Assembly: GCF_033118175.1 (NCBI RefSeq) | Contig: NC_083681.1 | Coordinates: forward strand, 14,340,001-14,404,000 | DNA length: 64,000 nt | Direction of reading: 5' to 3' | Source of the DNA: Dama dama | Lineage: Eukaryota > Chordata > Mammalia > Artiodactyla > Cervidae | Part shown: positions 1 through 10,834 of the stretch, piece by piece | Layout: each line of letters begins with the position of its first letter | Position numbering within the stretch: position 1 is the stretch's first letter | Notes under the pieces: generated by a model | What the model was told of the DNA's origin: nothing | Database searches by the model: none | The model's input: the letters and a program-made list of their open reading frames with translations, nothing else | Translations under genes and position numbers: made by a program

Positions 1-1920
1 TAGTGCCACATTTTTAACAGCTAGGTAGAGAAAGAATGGGAGAAGTCACTTTCAATGTAAATGATTATTACTTAATTTACAAAGAAATCAGTGCTAAGAA
101 ATCTTTAGAAGTTAATAGAATATCACTACTTGGCCAAGTCACACAACATAAAACCTGTAATGCAGAAAGCCATGCATTTTTCATGTAAGTACTTGGCTCA
201 CATTATACTGTGAACAATGGTGAAGTCAAACCCAGAAACCTTGAAGCAACCACTTTATAAGCTTAAAGAACTCCAGTGAATTTCTAAAGCAGGCAATTTT
301 TTCTCACACACTAAATTATAGGAAGTTATATGAACTAGTGCCATATAATTATCTGGTTCTTCTATCTGAAAAATTATTCAGAGCTTGTTTTATAAACCTT
401 TGTGGACTTTCTATCTAATCCAGATCTTCTCCTTTACTTTAAAATGGAATCACATGCTCTAGTTCAATTATTACAAACAATAGATGGTTCCCTACACCAA
501 ACAGGCAAGATAAAGAATAAAATAGTATTCTCAATCTTCACTAATCAAAAACTTTTCAGCTAATGTTGGCAATGATAATCTTCACATAAGGAAAATATAA
601 AGCATCAATACTTCTTGCCGAGATTTAAATTGAGGATTATGTATATCATTATTATTTGCCAATTTATTTAGGCTATAATGTCATTATTCAACAAAATGCT
701 AATCTAGGTGTAGCTAAGAAAGGTCATTTTGTATATGTAATTGAAGTCCATGATCAATTGACTTTAAACAAGGGGAAACGTCCTAGATAGTTTGGGTAGG
801 TTTGATTCAATCAATGGAAAGACCCTAAGAACATGCTATTTAAATGTTTGGGTTTTACCTTTTTGCCAGAGCACATTTGCCTCAGTAAATGGTAAGCAAA
901 TTTTAATTTATTAATGTTCAAATTAGGCTAATTAACAAGTCCTACACATTCTTTATCCCTATTTCTTATACCTCACTTCTGATAGCAAGTTATTTTTTTG
1001 TTGAAAATAATGTTAAATAATTTGTATAAATAAGCAGAAAATTCATTAATTGGAAGGATAGAATAGACCTAAATAATCCATATTTGCTAATCAAGCAAGA
1101 ACCAAAGCAGAGCCAAATCAAAATGAGAGAAATGCTTGTTTACAGCAACTTATCTCTCTCTCTCACCACTACTGTTTTATGGCCTATACCTGCTTCTGGA
1201 ACCAGAGCCCTTGAGACCTGCCATTGGACCCCAACACACTAGGACAATATCCACTTTGCTGCTATTTCTAGATTCCAATCTGGTCTCTTCCAAAATCTTT
1301 AACTAATCTTGCATTTTGTGACATTTATTCAAAAGTTAATTTTTTATTGGGAAGATAAAATTCAGTGAACTTGAGGTATATTTACTTTTCCTTGTTGCTA
1401 AGGAGATCAGAGAAGGAAAATCTATTATCCATTTGTCATATATATATACATGTATCTATATGCATTTTATATATAAATATAAAAATTTTATATTATATAC
1501 TTTTTAGCAAAGTCCTTCTTTTGCCATGAATAATTTGTGTCTCTTTGAATTTAACAAATATGGTTTACTAACTTACCTCTGATACACCCAGTTGAATCAT
1601 GCAAAATTTACTAGCAATGGTTTTACCTTCATGGAGTTTGCCACTTAGTCATTGGAGAAATAACATAAACATTCTAGAATTCAATTTTATTGTCTGCTAA
1701 GTGAGGCAGTTTAATTATTATGCAATTCACTTATCATCCTTTTTTTCATACTTCTGGGAGTGAAGCTGAGAGGAAAGACTTATTATTTGTGTTATCTTCC
1801 ATAATAATATAGGAGACATGAAATCAGGAGACTAATAGTCAAATCTAGATGGGAAGGAAAAATTCATTAAATCAAACATGGAAGACTGAAATTGTTGCTA
1901 AAGCTGATTTTCACATCCAA
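1..1920. other. Unassigned AT-rich intergenic DNA
   Basis: No open frame or repeat family is recognisable here. The stretch is strongly AT-rich and includes a TA-rich low-complexity tract at about 1438-1500. It ends at the BovB fragment that begins at 1921. Confidence 0.6.
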
Positions 1921-2519
1921 GTTGTTCAGTCTCTCAGTCATGTCTGACTCTTTGCAACCCCGTGGACTACAACACACCAGGCTTCCCTTTCCTTCACTGT
2001 TTCTTGGAGTTTGTGCAAACTCCTGTCCATTGAGTCAATGATGGAACCCAACAACCTCATGCTCTTTCATCCCCTTCTCCTCCTGCCTTCAATCTTTTCA
2101 AGGATCAGGGCCTTTTCCAATGAGTCAGCTCTTCCCTATCAGGTGGCCAAGTATTGAAGCTTCAGCTTCAGCATCAGTCCTTCTGATGAATATTCAGGAC
2201 TGATTCTCTTTAGAATTGACTGGTCTGATCTCCTTGCAGTCCAAGTGACTCTCAAGAGTCTTCTCTAGCACCACAATTTTAAAGCACCAATTTTTTGTTG
2301 TTCAGCCTTCTTTATGGTCCAACTCTCACATCCATACATGACTACTGGAAAAACCAATAGCTTTGACTGTATGGACCTTTGTTGGTCTCTGATGTCTCTG
2401 CTTTCTAATATGCTGTCTACGGTTGTCATAACTTTTCTTCCAAGGGGCAAGCGTTTTTTTTAATTTCATGGCTGCAGTCACCATTTGCAGTGATTTTAGA
2501 GCCCAAGAAAATAAAGCCA
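1921..2519 (-). mobile_element. BovB LINE, 3' fragment (antisense)
   Basis: Read on the minus strand this is the 3' part of a BovB (RTE-clade) LINE. The plus-strand left end is the reverse complement of the BovB 3' terminus (ending gactgagagactgaacaac). The minus-strand frame over 2265-2450 keeps the reverse-transcriptase C-terminal motif PVVMYGCESWTIKKAE. The fragment is 5'-truncated near the position where the usual text reads 'gagcccaagaaaataaag'. Frame breaks make it non-functional. A SINE abuts its right side. Confidence 0.9.
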
Positions 2520-2523
2520 AGTT

Positions 2524-2719
2524 GCTAAGTCACATCAGTCATGTCTGACTCTGTGCGACCCCACAGATGGCACCCCATCAGCCTCCTCTGTCCCTGGGAT
2601 TCTCCAGGTAAGAATATTGGAGTGAGTTGTTATCTTCCTGACCCAGAGATCAAACATACATCTCCTATGCCTCCTGCATTGCAGGCAGATTCTTTCCCAC
2701 TGAGCCACTGGAGAAGCCC
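2524..2719 (-). mobile_element. Bov-tA SINE (antisense)
   Basis: The plus strand shows the reversed SINE: first the BovA tail (tgtctgactctgtgcgacccc reversed), last the tRNA-Glu-like head (tttcccactgagccactgg). It directly follows the BovB fragment. No clear target duplication was found. Confidence 0.85.
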
Positions 2720-5700
2720 ATATAGGGGGGATAACCTAGTCAAAGTTAAAGAGCTTGCATATAATAAAATGTTCTGCAAAAGGACATAAAAATATGATAT
2801 TTTTTTACCTCTAATATTTTGTTCACATAGATTTCTTTGAAGCACTATCAGACATAGATAAAGCACTTGGTTAAATAACAATAAAAACTATTGTATTGTT
2901 ATTATTGTTAATACTACTTCCCTTTAGTCTCTAGCAGAGGTCTCAGCTTAAATATCTGCTGTGCTAGGCTGGGAAACTGGGCAAAACTTAATTTTATGCA
3001 GTATGAATAGACTTCCTGAGAATAAATTTAACCTCAAAGAAGAAGGAACAAATCTCAATAAACTTGATCAGGGAATAAAGATCTGCCTTCAGGGGTAAGG
3101 CTTAAAATAGTTTGGTGACTCTCAGTAGCATCTGTGTCCTATTCCAATAACTACTGCATTCATGTTTAGTCTTTCAATGACTATCTTTAAAAAGGCAGGG
3201 AGATGGGATTAGATAAACAGAAACAGAATGAAATAAAAAATCAACATAACATATTTCTGATATGTAAATAGTCATTGTGATGCAGATAGTACTTCTGATT
3301 AGTCTTCTAACAGACTTAACAGAAATTGTGAGAGATATTTTCATCTACCTCTTAATGGAGCACAGTTGATGTTTGGCATTGAAAAGTCTATGGCCTACAC
3401 TGTAACAGGAGGACATGACAATTTCCAGTGGGTCCTAGAGGAAAATAGTGATGCAGCAGCTGTATCCTTCAAGACATAATGGAATTCTATGTAAGACAAC
3501 CTCTGAGGCCTTCATAAATACTTGATATTCTGCATGAGCAGATGGGGAAAAGAACCAGAAGGATAGGGATTTAAATTTTTATAGTTATTATAGATTCACT
3601 ATACCCATAAACTGCTTTATATGACCGCTAAAATTATTTGAATTAAAAATATTTTAGAAAAAGGCACTGACATATTTATCCATAAGTGTATTTGCAAATA
3701 AGAATTGGCTTAAGAGGAGTTGGTGGCAATGTGTACCATCAATTTCCATAGATGAGACTCACAAATCTCTTGATTCTATAATCTAAACACACATATTATC
3801 ATCAAAGTTAAATTCCTTAAAAATTCTAGATTCAAAAGAGATTTTAAAAATGAGTCTAAAATAAATATTGAGTGACCTTTATTCACCAACTGTGTGACAC
3901 TTTTGTTTAAGGAATTTTCATCAGCTTTTGACAGATTAGTCTTTGCCTTCTTCTGCCCTCTTTCATTCCTCTAGTTATTCAAAATTTATTGATTCTTTGA
4001 TATTAAACTTTATTTTATTCTCCTTCACTTATCTTTTTAAACATTTTCACTCTTCTTTCAATTTCCCTATCCTATTCTTGTTTACCATTCACAAATATAC
4101 CCTTGTCCTTCCCAAATATCTGTGCCAAAAATATTCACATTTCTAATTACCCACAGGGTTTGCTTATAAAAGTGGATTAAAGTACTTAGTAAAGTCCTGT
4201 ACTGTAGTCTTTTACCATCCATACAATAAGTGGTAGAAAGCATAGTTAATAAGTAAATATCAGTTTTTCACAATTTTTTAAAGTATTGTAGTTTTACCTG
4301 AACATTTCTTGAATGAATAAATGATAAATACATGAGAATCCTCTAAACTCCTAGTAGATTTATATCTCTGTCCTTTTGTAAACTGCATTAAAACCCCTCA
4401 AAATGAAATTTCATCATGACAAGTTTTTCCTTTCTTCAGGAAGCAAAAGGTTTTGTTCGTACTGTGTATGAACAGATATAACTGGCTTATCCCACCAGCT
4501 TGTGGGGCATGTTAAACGAAAACAGTGCCAGCACCCACGTGAGTGGGTTGTAGCAAGCGCTGATGTAGCAAGCACAGTTATTACTGTCAAGTCCATATCA
4601 CAGCCCGTGCCACACAGCAAGTGTGAACGACATGTGATGACTATTCTAGTACTGCCCAAAGTTTCAGCATTACTTGATCATGTGAAAACTGAGGCTTAAG
4701 TGAGGTTAGAGACTTAGAGGGGCTTGTTTATGGCAAATAACTACTAAAGAGTTTAAAACCAGATATAGCCAACCCTACAATCAATGTTCTTAACCAATGC
4801 CCATTCAGCATTCCCTTTCCTGGTCTTATTTGCCCTTCTAATGGTTAGACACCTCTCACGTGACGTAGAAGAACACTGGAGGGGAAAAAAAAAAAAATCA
4901 ATAATGATCATTTGCCCTACTTTAATTTCATTTACCTATTTCTGCTTCCTGCCCAGGAGTCCACTCCCCCTCTGGCATGCACAAAACTGGAAGTGAAAGG
5001 GAGTTGATGCCCCATGTGGCAACTCTTGACAGTAGAAGGTCTGGGGGTGGGAGGCACTGGTAGATAGAGGCTTCCCTCCTCACCCCTTGGAGAACGGGTT
5101 CTGAGTGGCATGATGGATACTCCCCAAAAGGTCATGGAGGATTGAGTCCCAGTTACCCACAACAGTGAATAGCCTGATGACACGTCCTGGTATTGCCTTT
5201 CCCTCACCTATTCACTATACCTGGTTCCTCACTCCTCTTCCCTGGAATCACTGCTCAAAATGAACTATTACATGCCAGCCTTTGAATCAGGCTCTTCTTC
5301 CTAAGGGATTGTGGAAGCAAGCATAGGGAGGAGGTGTAATTGCATTACATTTACCCCTGACAATGGTAGACAAATGTATACATATAAGAATTTCACTTTT
5401 GTGAGTGGAGTAGGACAGAAAAAGCATAACTAGAGTTCTCCTTAGAAGTTATAGCATATGAGTAGTGCTTGGCACATGGGAAGTATGCAAACTTATTTTC
5501 ATTTTAAATGACCAATCACAGAATAGCATGGTATGAGTATAATAATATTCAATAATTCTGTTGATAAAACATAATGAGACTTTAATACAAAGTTAAGGAT
5601 TTGAATTTTATAAGGTAAGCAAAAGCAAATGAATACTATCTTTGGTAGGAGAGAAACAAAATTTCTTTTGGCATAAGCAAACTTGTTAAATGAAAATAGA

Positions 5701-6879
5701 ATTGAAATGCTCCTAAACTGTTTTCAATCCATATTCTGCTTATGTGAAATGGCTCTCTGCCAAGAGGTTCAACATTGGTAAATTATATATGAGATTTAAA
5801 AAGTCATATTGCCAACTCAATATTTGTATTTGGGAAAACTAAGGTGAGAAGTTGTCAAGAGAGTGATCTCAGCATGCTCCATAGTGACTTGACTAGAATA
5901 TTTTTTTCTTAACATTCTTATGAAAGTTTTATACACTTAGAAAGACCAAAGAGTATGCTATTTGGGCCTTAAATTCCATACAAAGTGACTAATTATAAGC
6001 ATTTTTCATAATAAATGAAAATACTTCCTTGTCTAGAAAGATAAAACCATTTATAGCACAGATATTCAATGTGAATTTTATGTATTTTATGCTACTTATT
6101 TGTTCGTAGACCCACTTTCTGAATTTTCACCAGCTGATGATAGTAGGTTAGCAGGATTCTACCTTTGAAGTAATTTTTTTCTCATTTAAAAAAAAATATA
6201 TTTAACAAGCAGATATGTGCTGGAATGAAGGGGACAGGATAGAAAGAAAAAAAATGTGACTCTGGCCTATTATTAATATTCAGTATTGGCAGCTATTAAA
6301 TTACTCATGATGTTCATTTTTTACATGCAGATGGGCTGCACATTAAATATAGGGAGAAGCAGAGCCCAAGGACTATGAGTTAAACATCAGTTGTCAGTCA
6401 ATAATACTGCCCAAGTATCCAGTATGCACAAAAGTCTCCCTTATATGCTATGGAAAATTTTAAGTGAGCAAATAAGTTACAAGAGGATGTAGCACAATGG
6501 TAAGGGAATGGCAAAGACAAAAATTCTAACTGAAAAATCAATGCCCCAAAGCTTGAAACACTTGATCTATTCCCAGGTTTATTTCTTACAACTTCTCTCT
6601 TTTACTCTGCTTTCATTCATGCTATATGTAACACATGAAATTTCCTCAATACATATGCCCTCTTTCACTTCCAAAGTGCAGTATGTGCTTGTGACTCTAA
6701 ATGATTTGTCTTTTATTCACACCCTGCAAGTGTCAGACTGAATGAGTCTGTCTTTAGGAAATCTCCCTGTATTTTTCTCTTGACTATATAAATTGCCCTT
6801 CTGTTTTCCCATTGCTTCCACACTTATCTCTAGCAAAATTCTTGAGGTATATTTTCAAACAGTAACTTTTTCCATTAGA
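2720..6879. other. Unassigned intergenic DNA
   Basis: Mostly unique AT-rich sequence with no supportable gene. The part around 4500-4640 has several CpGs (near 4516, 4539, 4557, 4604, 4628) in an otherwise CpG-poor setting, and short frames run across it. Neither codon pattern nor homology convinced me of coding. About 5000-5300 is also somewhat GC-richer and unidentified. A possible MIR remnant is listed separately. Confidence 0.5.
4680..4722 (-). repeat. Possible MIR SINE remnant
   Basis: The text 'gaaaactgaggcttaagtga' resembles the MIR core read in antisense (gaaactgaggctcagagagg in less decayed copies). It is too short and diverged for a firm call. Confidence 0.35.
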
Positions 6880-7015
6880 TTATAACCTCAGCTAACATTC
6901 CCCACTAGATTATAGACTTTTTGTCTTGTGGACCAAAATATTTTATATTTTAGTTGCTAGCATAGTGTCTGGTATGTCATATTAATTTAAAAGCAATTCT
7001 GTATGTTGAATTTGG
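6880..7015 (+). repeat. L2 LINE 3' end remnant
   Basis: The order 'cactagattatagac ... ttgtcttgtggac ... ctagcatagtgtctggtatgtc ... tgtatgttgaattt' follows the L2 3' end, whose typical text is 'actgtgagctccttgagg ... cctggcacatagtaggtgctc ... tgttgaatga'. It is old and strongly diverged. Confidence 0.55.
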
Positions 7016-8966
7016 AAGTGGCTGAACTGACAGTCAAAATGCTCAAGTCTGCGCTCCATTATTAGTTAACTAACAAATAATAGACAAGCCATGTATTCAT
7101 TTCAAATCTACAATACTAGAATTGCATCTATTTTACAAATTCTTGATAAGCATTATATGAGATAGCAGTGGGAAAGTGCCTTGTTAACTGTAAAATAGCA
7201 TATTTAATTAATATTAATTTTAACTTCAAATCAAATGAAGTTGTTTATCTGAATCCATATATCTTACTGCTTGTTTTCTTCAACAACAGAAACTGAAGAA
7301 GCAACCTGAATCAGTTAGAGTGATATTATTTGAGAATAATCTAAAAATAAGAAAAAGGGAATAGACGTTCATACATGGAATATGAAATTAGCGGAAATAA
7401 TGAACTCATGAAATGAAAGTAGAGGGATAAAAATAGAGATCTTAAAGTGATTCTTTATCAGAAACACACATTACAAAAACAGTCTCAGAGGACTTTTAGG
7501 AAAAACTCAAAATGTATTAAACAATAGAAAGCAAATGAGAGGGCTGTCTACACTGTTTCAAAGGTTTAAGAGACAAAAGGCTGCCAAATTTGAAAAGGAG
7601 AAATTCATAGGATAGTAAATAGCATCTTTAGTAAAATCTATTCAAGAGCTGCCATTTTAAATTGAAATAGCATTTAATTTATTTCTGTTACCAAGCAATT
7701 TGTCAGTCTTTCACCAGGTTTATTTGAACTAGAGTCCCTAAGAGACAAAAATCATTAAATAATACCTTGTAAATACGACAGTTACTGATAGCATAGTATG
7801 CTTTTCATGCTTCTTGACCTTTGCCATTTCCATCTAGTTTCTTAAGTTTAGTTACAAGATGATTGTATTTTAAGTTCAGCTACTAATTTGTATACACTTT
7901 TCAGTTCTGTTTCTCAATCTGTTTTGACCACATAAGGAAAAAGTCACAGCTATCCAATTAATTCCCTTAATTAATAAAGTTTATATCCGCTTCAGCTTCT
8001 TACAGCATGCTCCTTGCTGTTCATCCGTCTCAACCCTTCCTTCCAACCTACTTACACAGAGCCTTGGTGGTTTGGGCAGCATGCCAAGATTTCCACAGCT
8101 TTAAAACCACATTAAAAGCACAGTGCAAACCCTTCTGCAAATCTCTGCATGCACACCACTGTGTTATAGTTGTGTCTCTGCTTAACTTCTTCTCCATACC
8201 TTTACTATTTTTCAATTTAGCTACAGAGTTCACTTCAACAGTAGCATCTCACGGTCCATATTTTCAAATTCTATGATGTACCATGTGAGGCTGATCACAG
8301 AGGCTCAGCAACACCCACATCTGTGTACACAGCCATCATTTCCTCATTCCTTAACAATTCCATTGACTATCTCTTCACTGCATTTGTTTCAAATAATTAT
8401 TTTCTTGTTTCAAAATTTGCAGTGGACTTCTTATAGTTTTCCTCATGAAAATCTTGTAATCTGTAATTTCCTCCCACCCACCCCTAGCCCTCCACTAATT
8501 ATTCATATATTGGTAAATGAAATTTCTCCCCTGTAACTTCTGTTGCCTTCAACAGTCTTCTTACTCTCTATCTCATTAACTCTCCATATTCGAGCTTGGC
8601 TGAAAGCAGAATGTTGTTCTTGTCTGACTTCTATTTCTTCATTCTCTCCTTCCTCTTGTTCCCTTTAATTCAATTACAGAGGAAAATATCATTGATCCTA
8701 TCTATCTTATAATGACTTATAATGTGAATTTCAAAGGACTAATTCATGCATCATAGATCAAAGTGATAAATGTTGTCTCTCTTGGTGTTAGACCCACTCC
8801 AAGAGATCATTTTTCCAAATGGAGTTGTTATTACTAGTACAGCAATATCTGATGTGCACAAATTTGGGGGAATATTTTTTACCTAAAGGATTTCTATCTT
8901 TATGTATAATTTTTATATCTGTAAGGTATGGTTAGCTCAGCTGAAGTTCACATAAGACTGCCCTAC
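7016..8966. other. Unassigned intergenic DNA
   Basis: Nothing here could be assigned. Frames of about 85-90 codons at 8007-8276 and 8273-8536 show no recognisable domain and overlap unrelated frames on both strands, so I treat them as chance. The 8340-8680 part is pyrimidine-rich on the plus strand. Confidence 0.5.
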
Positions 8967-8974
8967 ACCTTGAA

Positions 8975-9201
8975 CTTCCCAGATGGCTCAGCAGGTAAAG
9001 ATTTTGCCTGCAATTCAGAACACACGGGAGAGACACAGGTTTGGTTTCTGGGTGAGGAAGACTCTTTGGAGAAGGAAATGGCAAAACACTTCAATATTTC
9101 TTGCCTGAAAAGCCCCATGGACAGAGGAGCCTGGTGGGCTACAGTCCATGGGGTCGCAAAGAGTTGGACACGACTGAGTGACTAAGCACACACTAATACA
9201 A
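8975..9201 (+). mobile_element. Bov-tA SINE with 8-bp target duplication
   Basis: A complete Bov-tA: tRNA-Glu-like head (ttcccagatggctcagcagg), then the BovA body ending 'aagagttggacacgactgag' and an ACAC-rich tail. The direct repeat 'accttgaa' occurs at 8967-8974 and 9202-9209 and brackets the element exactly. This supports a single retroposition on the plus strand. Confidence 0.92.
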
Positions 9202-9472
9202 ACCTTGAAACAATATGCATTTATTGGTATCATCAGAGTTTATCAGATCGTAAGTGCAAGCTAACATTGTTGTATTTTGCTTGGGCTTTATTACTGTGTT
9301 GGTCTTTCAATCTTTTCATTAATAGGACAGAAGACAGTTATATTTTATATGTACAGATATACACTTATATGCTATAACTGAACACTGGTGAAGTACAGAG
9401 GAAAATAAATTGAAATTATTATGTTATTTGGCACTTATTAGGTAGCATTTTCTGTGCACAAAACTTTAAAAC

Positions 9473-9647
9473 GTGCACTGGGAAGACCCAGAGGGATGGG
9501 ATGGGGAGGGAGGCGGGAGGGGGGAATAGGGATGGGGAACACATGTAAATCCATGGCTGCTTCATGTCAATGTATGGCAAAAACCAGTACAATATTGTAA
9601 AGTAATTAGCCTCAAACTAATAAAAATAAATGAATAAAAAATAAAAT
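9473..9647 (+). mobile_element. Bovine-type L1, 3' end only
   Basis: Matches the 3' UTR terminus of the ruminant L1 seen several times in this window: 'gtgcactgggaagacccaga', a G-rich stretch, 'aacacatgtaaatccatggc', 'caatattgtaaagtaattag', then an A-rich tail. It is severely 5'-truncated, keeping only about 175 bp. Confidence 0.88.
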
Positions 9648-9679
9648 GTATCGTTTCTTGTAGTGTCATAAGAGAGGTA

Positions 9680-9822
9680 GGCTCCTCCGTCCATGGGATT
9701 TTCCAGGCAAGAGTACTAGAGTGGGTTGTCATTTCCTTCTCCAGGGGATCTTTGCCACCCAGGGATTGAACCCAGGTCTCCCACATTGCGGGCACTCTAC
9801 TGTCTAAGTCACCAGGGAAGCC
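9680..9822 (-). mobile_element. Bov-tA SINE (antisense) with 11-bp target duplication
   Basis: Reversed SINE: BovA part (ggctcctccgtccatgggat) first, tRNA-like head (gtctaagtcaccagggaagc) last. The perfect direct repeat 'taagagaggta' at 9669-9679 and 9823-9833 brackets it. The BovA tail is shortened, so the element itself is only 143 bp. Confidence 0.9.
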
Positions 9823-10321
9823 TAAGAGAGGTATTACTGTCACCCTAATTTACCTAAAGAGAAAAGCCAATATTGAGAATCTAAACATTCTGTCCAAATT
9901 TGTGTGCTGCTAATAGGAGACCCAAATATGAATGCAACTCACATCTCCTGACTGCAGAATGGTAACAGAGAAGAACAAACCTGACTCCATGCCTGAGCTA
10001 TTTCTTTAGCTCTAACCTTTGTGCTGTCTTATTGTGCTTAGTCATGCTGGATCTGAACCTTTGTAAAAGAACGCTGCCTGTAGTCTGAAATATACATGCA
10101 AGCCCATTCTCAAGGTTCTGCCTCCCAGATTTGACTTCTAAAGTTATAACACTTTTCACTCATATAGATTGTAAGTGACAGAACATGGAATAGTATTTTT
10201 CTTGTTGGAGGCTTATAGGATCATTGTCATTGGATGGACCTACCTAGACAGCTGCAAGAACCTAGGATCCAGGCACCAAGAGGTTTTCAACAACTCGGCA
10301 TGCCCCTTCATTTTTAGTATA

Positions 10322-10624
10322 AAGTGAAAGTGAAAGTCACTCAGTGGTGTCCTACTCTTTGCGACCCCATGGACTAAACAGTCCGTGGAATTCTCCAAGC
10401 CAGAATACTGGAGTGAGTAGCCCTTCCCTTCTCCAGGGGATCTTCCCAACCCAGGTCTCCTGCATTGCAGGAGGATTCTTTATCAACTGAGCCACAAGAG
10501 AAGCTCAAGAATACTGGAATGGGTAGCCTATTCCTTCTCCAGCAGATCTTCCCGACCCAGGAACCGAAGTGGGTCTCCGGCATTTCAGGTGGATTCTTTA
10601 CCAACTGAGCTATGAAGGAAGCCC
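10322..10624 (-). mobile_element. Dimeric Bov-tA SINE (head + head-tail), antisense
   Basis: Read on the minus strand it has a tRNA-like head of about 120 bp ending '...cccattccagtattctt', followed at once by a complete Bov-tA (head plus BovA tail). The single direct repeat 'tttagtata' at 10313-10321 and 10625-10633 flanks the whole 303-bp unit. That suggests the dimer moved as one transcript. The same architecture recurs at 24828-25163. Confidence 0.88.
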
Positions 10625-10635
10625 TTTAGTATATT

Positions 10636-10665
10636 AAAAACAAACAAACAAACAAACAAAAAAAA
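10636..10665. repeat. (CAAA)n simple repeat
   Basis: Six tandem AAAC/CAAA units followed by an A run, immediately beyond the SINE target duplication and within the LTR. Confidence 0.9.
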
Positions 10666-10834
10666 CCACCTGATTTCTACCTTGGGTAAGATTTTGTATG
10701 TGTGTGATGTTAGTTCTCCATCTTTTCCATCTGCTGGCTTTCTAAATAAAGTCACTATTCCTTAACTCAAAATCTCGTTCTTCAATGTATTGGCCTGTTG
10801 TGAAGCAAGCAGTACAAGCTATGACCCAGTAACA

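Larger units (their letters stand above)
9960..10834 (+). mobile_element. ERV LTR (family A), plus strand, split by a dimeric SINE
   Basis: A solo-LTR-like sequence starting 'tggtaacagagaag' and ending 'gacccagtaaca'. It contains an AATAAA signal at about 10745 followed by 'gtcactattcctta'. A second copy lies antisense at 44750-45392 and shares the start, the internal text 'cttttgtaaaagaa/cttttacaaaagtg' and the AATAAAGTCACTATTCCTT segment. No internal retroviral sequence or convincing target duplication was seen. The 10322-10624 dimeric SINE is inserted within it. LTR identity rests on TG...CA ends, the polyadenylation signal and the second copy; the exact family name is not known to me. Confidence 0.65.

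Noticed and set aside
4414..4699. Opposed frames in a CpG-bearing patch
   Set aside because: No codon bias, motif or splice context; both strands open over the same short stretch.
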